The notes under the pieces: generated by a model
The model's database searches: none
What the model was told of the DNA's origin: nothing
Seen by the model: the letters and a program-made list of their open reading frames with translations, nothing else
Shown: positions 55,459 to 64,000 of the stretch, piece by piece
How the letters are laid out: each line of letters begins with the position of its first letter
How positions within the stretch are numbered: the stretch's first letter is position 1
Translations under genes and position numbers: made by a program
Assembly: GCA_942486035.1 (NCBI GenBank)
Contig: CALNXK010000096.1
Coordinates: forward strand, 132,001-196,000
DNA: 64,000 nucleotides
Origin: Porites lobata
Lineage: Eukaryota > Cnidaria > Anthozoa > Scleractinia > Poritidae
Direction of reading: 5' to 3'

Positions 55459-57535
55459 TTAAAGTCCACAGGAACAAGATTCTTCATTGGATACCCTTTT
55501 GGGGATGTATGTCTGTTTGTGCTGAAAGTTTTCCTCTTCATAAAAGCCCTTCTCCCGTAACCAAATCAGCTGTACAAATTCGTGGGAAAAAATTTGACTC
55601 CATCTTCCCGAAAAGTTGGTGTTTTGACTGTACCTTCCAATAGTGATATGCTTTGACTCCCGCCCTTCCATTGAGACACAATTTAGTCCTAACTGGTCCT
55701 TGTTAAAAACATCCATTACATGAGCTGGAATTACATGACCTATGCACCAGATTGTTGGGGAAATGGAATTGGTAAACAAACAACAAGCTCTAAACATGTT
55801 CAAACAATATTGCTTAAGCTGAGCTATGTCTTGCAGTGTGATATTGACCACTCTGCAAACAATAGAAACAATTTGTCTGAGTTGGAGACAAATGTATGCA
55901 AAGACATGGAGTGTGAAGGTCTGCTTCTCACTGTCAGTTGATTGCTTCACTGCATCAATAATAAACATAAAATTGTGTAAAAACATTCTTGAGTCTTGGC
56001 CAGTGAATCGGTATTGAAAGTCACTTCATGCGCCTTTGGTTTCATTAAACCACCGTCTTATCCTTTTGGCAAGACGAGGCAACTTGGTTTTATTTTGTAG
56101 AGAGTTTACAAGTCTACTAAATGGAGCAGAATTGGGAACTTGTTCAAAATTAACCACTGATTTGTTAAGAGCTGATTTGCCAACACGTTCATAAAGAATT
56201 CTTCTAAAAAGCTGCTGGCATGCATTGTTTTTTGGGTGTAAAGGTTCTGTGAGGGCCCTATCAATAAACTGTCCTATTAAGGGCAAAATTCCTGTCTACT
56301 CTTTTGGTCAGAAATAAAGCTTGTTATCTTGTTTCTCTTTGTAGGCTTAGAACCTTTTTGCTTTTCAAGTTTTAGTTTCAACTTCTCAACCTCCTTAGAT
56401 ATGGCAACCCTTTCACTGTATTCCCATGGCTGCCATGTGTGTGTAGGACCTGGTCCAAATGTCCCACTGATAACATCACAATTACTGGTATTGACATTGC
56501 CAAAAGTTGAAAAGTAAGTTGCACTGACTGACAACTCCCCAGTTAAAAAAGCAAGCATTTTAAGGTCATTTGGAAATTCGGAAAAAATAAACCTGACCCC
56601 TGTTCCATTAACCTCGAATGTTTTCTGCTCAATTTCTGACAATTTAACATATCGCTGAACAACAGGCAAACTTTCTGGACAGTTTGCCCCAAAAATAAGA
56701 AAATTTTCACTGTTATTTAAGATGTGTTTACCCCTATTAAGGAAACTCACCAGCAAAGAACAGGTGGTGTCGCCTTTCCCAAAAGGGACCCCGTCACCAC
56801 CCAGCACCACATGAAAAGTGTTGATCCCAATATTAAACCATAAGAGATTCTCCTGAGAAACCTTTAAATAGAATGATGCCATAAATGGCAAAAACTGTCT
56901 TAAAGACCTGTAACACCCATTCATTTTCTCATCCTCATTTAAGTCATAGCAAAAATCTTCCTTTACATTTCCAACCCAACCTTTGTCTGTAGACTCAACA
57001 AATGCCATCAATTTCGCATATGAAAGTAACTTAGCAACTTTACAGGACATAATATGTTGCTTTTTAAACTTCTTCCTCTTCCTTTTGCTTATCTTCATTG
57101 AGAGTGTTTTACAAACTGACCGATCCTATCTTTTACCCAAGACACCTTTAGAGAAATACACAGAAATACTGCGCAAATGGTTTTGCTCTGAGTTTTCAAA
57201 TTCCTACACCTTTTTATTGTAAATTTGCGGAAATACTTCCTCACAGAATTTTCTCTTTCTGGAAATGTTATTTACCAAACTTTTTGCAGTGAATTTTACT
57301 GCTGAAGTTTCAACTAATCCAGCAGCAGCAGGAACAGTATTGGAATTTGTCCCTCCATGGATTCTCAGCGCTGCATCAAATGTTTCGCCACATCTTCTTG
57401 ACAATGTTCCCGTGGATATGGTTGTACTACCAGCTGTATTACTGGTTGGGTGGTCCTTCCTATTCAGTACTGCCACTGGATGCTTTACCAGAGCCTTCTT
57501 CTCCTCCTCAGCTTTGTTTATGCATTCTTGAATAG
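55459..57535 (-). pseudogene. Unassigned cnidarian mobile-type gene (GDGVPFGKGD family)
   Basis: One long minus-strand exon. In order it shows INKAEEEKKALVKHPV, SRKRKFCEEVFPQIYNKK, LRSISVYFSKGVLGKR, LRQFLPFMASFYLKVSQ, VVLGGDGVPFGKGDTTCSLL, ENFLIFGANCPESLPVVQRY, FIFSEFPNDLKMLAFLTGEL, and near the end LNCVSMEGRESKHITIGRYS and QIFSHEFVQLIWLREKG. I recall this uncharacterised family as multi-copy in cnidarians. GDG and the Glu of EGRE/HE could be catalytic, but this is a guess. Lesions: TAG 57206-57204, TAG 57128-57126, a one-base loss near 56280, and TGA 56028-56026. It may have upstream exons. It faces the RNase-H-fold gene with the Harbinger element between them. Confidence 0.65.
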
Positions 57536-57694
57536 CTGAAACCTATATATACCAGAGAGATACACTGTAGTAAGCATAAAATAAACTTATAAATATTGAA
57601 TTAAATAGATTTCAGGAATCTGAATCCAGTAAAATTGTGAAGTACCAGTTTATAAATATAAGCTTAAAAATAACTCAAAAGCCTGGGTACATAA

Positions 57695-57865
57695 TCAGCA
57701 ACAATTTTAAGCAGAAGATAAAGCCATGATCCACAATTTTTATACCCCATTCTAGAAAATGCCTCTGAAATGGATACCCCGTTCTAAATCAGGAGCTTCA
57801 AAATCACGACCCAGTTGCGCAGCACATACCCGTATTGGTAATGTATGGGAGTACCCCCCTGGGCT
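57695..57865. repeat. Second copy of the foldback element (right half)
   Basis: Matches about 19296-19460 (cagcaacaattttaagcaga, gcctctgaaatggatacccc, gtaatgtatgggagtacc). The left half is missing. Confidence 0.75.
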
Positions 57866-58610
57866 GCCTGGTCAGGGTAGTACTTAGTATTTCATGCTCA
57901 AAACTTCGTGGCAAATTTGTTGTGTCCATAAGTCACCATAGCGCACCCAATTCCAGAGCACACGTTGTTACTATCAGGATTTTGAATAAATCATTCTCCC
58001 GTTGGCCAGGCAAAAGCATTTGATAAAAATGTTTACTCACACTTGAATCACACTTTGTCCTCTTTGTTGATGTGTCGCCTTCGCTTGAGTGCCACGGTCA
58101 CTTTCTTGAAATTGAAACGAAAAGCAGTTGAGTTTTGGGTGAATAGTTTTTGGTTACTTAACGAACGCAATTCAAATGCCTTACCTCTGTTCCATCACTA
58201 TCGGTATGGTTGTATGTATCTACAAAAGAACAATGGACTTATTGAATAAAATCTTGAAAAATCACTTGCCTCTTGAGAGAAACACATGGAATGACTGCTC
58301 GAGTTGTGACATCGGAAATGTTTTTTGGCATCTTCCAATAAGAACGTGACAAAATAGTCGAATAACAATAGATTTCTGCCTTCTCTCATTTCTGATTGCT
58401 GCTGTGTTTGTATCGTGTTGTGCATATTCACTTAGCAAACATCTTTATTTGGATAGAAAAAATCACAAAAGGTTGTACAAATAAACTTTGCGGACAGTTT
58501 CTTCTGGCAGTTGGTTTTTCAGTTTCTGGAACCAGAAGATCTTGTTGCTGTCTGGTGTGTGCTACTCGTGGTGGATATTGGTGTTTAGAGGAAGCTGTAG
58601 AAAGCTAATC
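57866..58610. other. No recognised gene
   Basis: Short frames only, none with motifs. Confidence 0.45.
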
Positions 58611-59086
58611 ATGTCAAACGTACATGAACTAGACATTGCCGACACAGAGAACTTTTACCAGAAACTACCTCTGCAGATGTTTGTTCGTATTTGCAGCCTA
58701 AATTTGAGTGGAACAACAATCTCATCAGAGAATTTTTTTTACTTCCAACGGCCGCAAAACATCTCAGGGTTCTGCAGATCAAAAGATGCGAGAATATCTC
58801 CAAGGATGCTATCTTCCGCACAAAAGACTCCTTGAAAAGCCTGGAAAGTGTAAACATTTCGTACAGCTCGCAATTCGGGGTTCTGACGATCGCATGTCTA
58901 TGCTGGTACGAGTCTATTACGGATATTTACTTTGATGGGATCAGCTTAGAATCAAGGCAGATTCTGTTTCTTAACAAAACCTTTCCGCGACTTAGAAATG
59001 GGGACATTGAGATATATTCACAGAAAACTGGAGGAGATTACTTTTGGGACGCGGCGGACATTGTAGGCGAGGCTTTTTCTGAGTGA
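58611..59086 (+). pseudogene. F-box/LRR-like gene with one homopolymer frameshift
   Basis: The start MSNVHELDIADTENFYQK leads to LPLQMFVRICSLNLSGTTIS, where LPLQMFVRI recalls the start of an F-box and the rest a leucine-rich repeat. At the T8 run (58733-58740) the frame must shift to continue with LLPTAAKHLRVLQIKRCENI and LKSLESVNISYSSQFGVLTI, which follow the cysteine-containing LRR pattern of FBXL/AMN1 proteins. It ends at TGA 59084-59086 after about 158 residues. F-box/LRR proteins select substrates for SCF ubiquitin ligases. It is short for the family. No mobile-element signature adjoins it, so it may be a cellular gene; the shift may be an assembly error. Confidence 0.45.
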
Positions 59087-61974
59087 GTGGATATGGTACT
59101 TGGCCTCATTTTTAGCGTACATTATCGTTTCTGTTTCAAGTTGTTGAGTAATTTGAGAAGTCAATAACTTACAAATATGTCATTTTTTGATGAAAGCAAG
59201 GTTTAATCACCATTGTTTGTCCAGGTGAAGCTCAGAAATCGGTGTTCCGCACATACGATTTTTTTATACTTCACCTACGCAAGGGTTTTTATGTAATACA
59301 GACATAACGTATGTTTTTAGTTTTTGAATCGAGCTTTTGGTTCTTGAACTTTACGAGTAAATGTTTGAATTTCGCGCTAATAGCAATTTTTCCAATGAAG
59401 GAGCTCAAATTAATTGAATTATCACTTTTCCTCGCGCCAGGCAGCAACGGCTTCTGTTGTCCAAGCCTATTGTTCCTGCTATCGTTCTTACTCGGAGTGT
59501 TACTTAAGCACAGAACCGTTTTGCACCTCAAACCGTCTCCAACAAGATGTAAAAGGTATCTTAATATTCAAAGGTGTTCCTTTTTTTAGGCTTTCCTTTC
59601 GCAGCTGCTCAATTGCATAATTAACTGCAATGATCTTCTTTAGATTTATTTCTTTATCCTGCAGTTCCAATCAGGGACAGCAGATCCCCCCACTTTTCTA
59701 GAGGAAATATTTTTTTTGTTTTAGTATGAGGCACGTACTCATTTTACACTTTATCCAGGTTGAGTTTGAGAAAATGCCATTTCTGAGCCTTTAGATTTCA
59801 AAATGTTCTGGGGGAGGATGCCCCCCTAACAACTTGCACCTTCGGTGCTCATTTTCAAGCCTTCTCCCCGGTCGAAAATATGCTACACTGTCCCTGTCAA
59901 TATATGAATTTTCACTATTTGTTTCGTTTTTATTTAAACTTCAATGGGGTATGCACTTAGCGTGTATACACATATTTGTGACAAATAAACTGTAGACTGT
60001 CGCATGGACAATGGTTTCAAATGAACAGCATCCAAAACTGTTACTGAAAGTTGAATTCTGTAGATGTAAAAGCATAAGCTACGATATTGCAGTTTTTTTC
60101 AGTGGTACCGTATTTTTGTTCTGTACTCGTTTTTAGGTATGCCAGGATTTGAAAGACCGTGGGCATCTAGATCAATCAGGTTTGAGGAAGATAAAAGAAG
60201 AAAGGGTAGCATGAAGCTCTTCTAGTTAAAGTTTTTAAACTATTGACCTTTAAATTGAGCATTGATTTGACCCTTATTAAGGGAAATACCTACAATTGTC
60301 CATAATTGGTAAGTCGACATAGTATCTGGATGTAAATTATTCATTTCTTCATTATACAACTGAATTGGAATAACATGCCATGTGGTTTGGAAGCTTTCAA
60401 AAAACTGAGAAAGAATATCCAATACCCTAGCATTATGCCATTTTTAAAATCTTTCAGTCTTTCCACAGATGGATGGCATGGCTGTCTAGTCAGCTTCAGA
60501 TAAGCACTGCAGAAATACGTTTTGTGATTTCACCAACTGTAGGTGCCACATGTACTTTAAGGAAATCTGTGAACTCTGGAATTCCATAACAAATGTACTG
60601 ATGACAGGTCTGGTAGTCACCTTTACTGTCCAGATGATTTTCTATTTCATCAGTTAGTATGGTGGATTTGAAGATTTAACGTTCTTCACAATATTCTCTT
60701 GAATAGACTCTGTAGAAAAAAGCCATATGTGGCTACAACTACGTTAAGAGAGAGTCCATGTGAAAACCATGCATTATAAATCAGTCTACAGTGAGCTTCA
60801 CGGATTTTGTTTATGTTCTGGGCAGGGTTACATATTGAGGTGATAAAACCGTGTGTGCAGTATTGATGCAAAATTCCTTAACCCGTAGAAATCAGTGCCA
60901 TCAAAAAGACCCACGACAGGTATTATTCAAAAAGTGCTATATTTTTTACCCAATTGCACACCAAAGTTTTTCCTAATGTATTGACCATTTCCCAATCACA
61001 TCACCATGTTAGATATCGTAGTAAGTTGTCATTCCAATAATTGTATAATTAAGTTAAGGCGTTCTGTATTCTAGTAGTAAATATAACTTTAATATATAGA
61101 TTTAGCCAGGGCTAAAGCGAGGCTCCCATTAATAAATTTATAATTTAAATCAAACAATAAACTTGTATTCCACAATTCAGTTCACTTTAGAGCACATTCT
61201 TGTGACTTTTCAGGGAAAGGCTAAGTGATTTTACAAAAAATAATTTGCAAACAGCCCAAGAGTGAACCAAATCTCACATCGAGTTGATAGCCTCATAAGT
61301 ACACCCAAAAACTGGCAATCATCTTCGATCACATTTATTAAGAGCCATAATGGCTCTTGATCACCGTAGATTAATTAGGCCTGGAAAAAAAATTCCGGCC
61401 GAATTTTTTGCGTTTGACAAGTTTATTTTACAAAATCTTGCCAACAAATCTGGATGCGTGTAAACCAGCCTTTTATATCATTTATACATCACATCTGAGG
61501 TGAAACAGTATTATGAGGCACTTTTTTTATCATACAGACCTCGGACAACAGAATGCAGTATTTCACAATATTGCGATACAGATTGCTATTCAGGACGATC
61601 GAAGCACGCGTGGGTTTTAGCTGTAAACCGTTAAAAAAATTTTTAAAATCATCTATACGGCCAGCCGGTTCTGACTTTTACAGTGCTAGCAGTGGCAAGT
61701 GTTTGAATGAACATTAACAGACTTACGCTCCAACATAATAAAGAATTTATTATGTTTATTTTTTATTTTAAATCGGTTTAACGTGTGGCATTTTGAGTAC
61801 TCCGGGAAGCGTTGTTTACTGAACCACTGAAAACAATCGGCACAACGATTAAAATTACAAGAAAGAGTACTAAGAATCAATAAAAGAAATATAATTCGGT
61901 GAAACATATACAGAGATGACAATTTTCATTCAGGAAGACAAGTATTAAAGTGTCTCTAACAATCCTGAGTCTTC
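59087..61974. other. No recognised gene (2.9 kb)
   Basis: AT-rich with no convincing frame. A small perfect inverted repeat, aagagccat/atggctctt, lies near 61340-61360. No TIR pair found. Confidence 0.5.
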
Positions 61975-62745
61975 GAGCTTAAAGCTGAAGTTTATGTTTT
62001 AAGCCGGCTTCCCGGTGTTTGCTTTTTTCAAAGACGAACTCGAACGTAACTCGAGGCAAGGAAATCGCTCAAACCTTTCTTTTACAGCCAGAATTATAAC
62101 TAAATATTCCTTAAAACGTTTTCTTTCCTAGTATTTGCCGTGAGAAAATGTCTAAAGGCGTTTTAAAGATCTGTAAACTTATAACAAACCTGATACTCCG
62201 TCAGATCATTGTCTCAAATCTTACAAACGTGCATAAACAAAATAGCCGCATAAACTACGCTCGACTTCATTAAATTAAGAATAAAAAACAAACATCAAAT
62301 ACAATTATTACTTAGGCTTACCACTCGAGATGCAGCTCCTGAAAGGTATCAAGTAAGGCCAGTATCGCTTCAGACTTTGCAACCGTCTTACGCATTAAGC
62401 GATATGAAAATGAAAACAATGCCATCCGAAATCGGATTTCCGACTTTGACTCAATCAAAAACCCAATAAACAAACTAGCCATGAATACCATGAATAACAG
62501 AAGACTCCTGATAGCAGCTGAATTTCATTTTGTACATCCAGTGGAAAAAGAAAGTTAAAAACATCAAAAGTTGACACAAAACTCTGTCAGCTTCAGCTGT
62601 CAAAGTAAACAAGATTCAAGATGCTGCATAAATTTTCCGCATGAACTCACCTGTCAAATTTTGACCAATCAGAGCATAAAAATTGGACGTAGAGTGTGAC
62701 CAACGCATGAACATGGCGAGAAAAGTCAAAAGCAACAGTCTTTCC
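61975..62745. repeat. Diverged single copy of the tandem-array repeat plus its flank
   Basis: From ttaagccggcttcccggtgt it follows the 3' two thirds of the ~958-bp unit (landmarks ccagaattataactaaatat, cactcgagatgcagctcctg, gccatccgaaatcggatttc) and then continues into the sequence that flanks the array at 18706-18880 (cagctgtcaaagtaaacaag, ttgaccaatcagagcata). Substitutions and indels are frequent, and the unit's 63-codon frame is destroyed. Confidence 0.9.
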
Positions 62746-62851
62746 TGCCTGTAGCAGCTGGCTGAATTTTCGCGTCCGAGGTCAGTCAAATCAAAATTTT
62801 AATTGTGCGGCACATAAACACAACATATTTCATATGAATTTAAAAAAAAAT

Positions 62852-63222
62852 TAAAGTTGAGCCTGCGATCATTTGAAAACCAGTACCTTGTCAGCGGATA
62901 ACTTCAAAAAAACACTTGACCTCAAAGGGTCGACACCTGAGCCCGCGATACAGTCAAGTGATGCTGGTCAGCGGATACCTTGTTTTGACAGCTGTCAATG
63001 GATCACAACATTGACGTGTATCAGTTTTCCTGTGCTCCGATCCCAAACTAGCTAGAAAGTATGTGACTGAACATTGATCGCGATCTAGTAAAATAATTAA
63101 CTGGTCAGCGGACAGCTTCCAAATAAATCACGTCACCGCAATGAGTTGACACATGAGCCCGCGATATGGTCATGAGATACTGGTCAGTGGCTATCCTGTT
63201 TTGACAGCTGTCAATTGACCAT
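62852..63222. repeat. Two diverged copies of a ~150-bp segment
   Basis: Copies at about 62860-63005 and 63098-63222 share ggtcagcgga, gagcccgcgata, a gatgctggtcag-like word and ttttgacagctgtcaa. The last contains the palindrome ttgacagctgtcaa. No coding capacity. Confidence 0.65.
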
Positions 63223-63399
63223 ATTGTGAATGTCCAATGTAAAAGATGTGGACTTGGCAAGACACGCCTGAGACACCCCTCCCTTCCTTTTGATAGTCTC
63301 CCCTACCCCACCCGTACAATCCGTAGACGCGTACGTACGTACGCTCGGTCAGTCACGTGACAACCAAAAGAAGAGAGGTTGACCATAATCTATGGGTAT

Positions 63400-63440
63400 G
63401 GGGCTCTGTCCCACGCGCGCTTCGCGCGCATGGGAGCCCC
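63400..63440. repeat. GC-rich hairpin
   Basis: ggggctc...cccacgcgcgc, a ttcg loop, then gcgcgcatgggagcccc. The arms pair with a small internal bulge. It is preceded by an acgtacgtacgt run near 63330. Probably the core of a small foldback repeat. Confidence 0.65.
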
Positions 63441-64000
63441 GCTAAAATTAGCCTTTTTGGACTATGTGTGACAGTAAGGATTTTGTGGTGAAATCATCGT
63501 TGAATGTTGAAATTGTACTGTTGTGTATAAAGTTGAAGTAAAACTTATCTTTATTAATTGTCACTATAAAAAGCGAATATGCAAAGAAAATGGTGTATAG
63601 GAAAATGCCATATACAATTTTTACGGTCATGTGGGCGTTGGGAATAGAACGGAAGACAACACGTCTCATTTCAAATATGGAAAAAAATCAAGGTCAGTAA
63701 AGGACAAAGACAGATCTAAGGACTTAATACTAAATCATTGACTACTAAATTAACTACATATATAAATTACACCTACATATTGCCTCTGTTCGATGGCCTG
63801 CCGTTTGGAAACTGAAACACAAGACACCTGCCATGAGGAGTCAAGCGAGACTTGTTAGTCTGATGACCTAAAATCATAAAGTTCGAACCTTTCTCTAATA
63901 GTTTGGTCTTCCTTTGGATTTGTATATCCCCGTAAAGTTCTGTAAGACTCGCTTTTATGTCTAGTTTGGCTATAAAAGATGAAGATTATTGAGCTCAAGG
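63441..64000. other. No recognised gene
   Basis: AT-rich; only short frames. Confidence 0.5.

Noticed and set aside
41791..57535. Stop-codon reassignment (alternative genetic code) to explain the in-frame stops
   Set aside because: Other long frames in the window, such as the Harbinger nuclease, helicase and MULE transposase, use standard stops, and all three stop types occur as lesions.

Overview
The window is nuclear DNA of an animal, most likely a cnidarian and probably a stony coral. It is AT-rich, the genes carry GT-AG introns, and nearly every recognisable protein belongs to a mobile element. The coral assignment is from memory of which transposase, integrase and foldback families are multi-copy in corals and anemones; nothing in the sequence proves it. 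No rRNA, tRNA or CRISPR was found. The only gene that looks possibly cellular is a small F-box/LRR-like gene at 58.6-59.1 kb, and it carries a frameshift.

Layout. 0-9.5 kb: ATCGAT-rich minisatellite patches, two foldback (MITE-like) elements with terminal inverted repeats (TIRs), a triplicated exon, and a decayed multi-exon DDE transposase gene ending in a CCHC zinc knuckle. 9.5-12.9 kb: a Mutator-type transposase pseudogene interrupted by a decayed LINE. 12.95-18.7 kb: six near-identical tandem copies of a ~958-bp unit, which is an internal amplification of a dispersed repeat; a diverged single copy lies at 62 kb. 21.3-23.25 kb: an internally deleted LINE flanked by a perfect 13-bp target-site duplication (TSD).

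25.2-41.6 kb is the centrepiece, a three-layer transposon nest. The outer layer is a P/THAP9-like DNA transposon with ~0.7-kb TIRs and a 7-bp TSD. It carries a Pif1-type helicase gene and a second ORF on one side and a transposase gene on the other, each reading inward from the inner end of a TIR. A MULE (2.1 kb, 10-bp TSD, apparently intact three-exon transposase) sits inside a coding exon of that transposase. A 5.5-kb element (6-bp TSD) sits inside the right TIR. This second insert encodes a zinc-ribbon/HECT ubiquitin ligase and, convergently, a zinc-ribbon/DDE integrase, and has inverted ~21-bp repeat arrays at both ends.

41.8-57.5 kb: a large RNase-H-fold transposase-like gene (+ strand, four in-frame stops, no frameshift seen) with a Ser/Thr-rich region and a possible cysteine-protease-like tail; its first intron holds a 5'-truncated LINE. 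It faces a second unassigned cnidarian mobile-type gene on the minus strand. Between them lies a Harbinger element with an intact transposase and a frameshifted Myb/SANT partner. 59-64 kb is mostly featureless apart from the dispersed repeat copy, a duplicated segment and a GC-rich hairpin.

All exon joins, TIRs and TSDs were read by eye. No database search or alignment was run, so family names rest on motif recognition and superfamily assignments are tentative.
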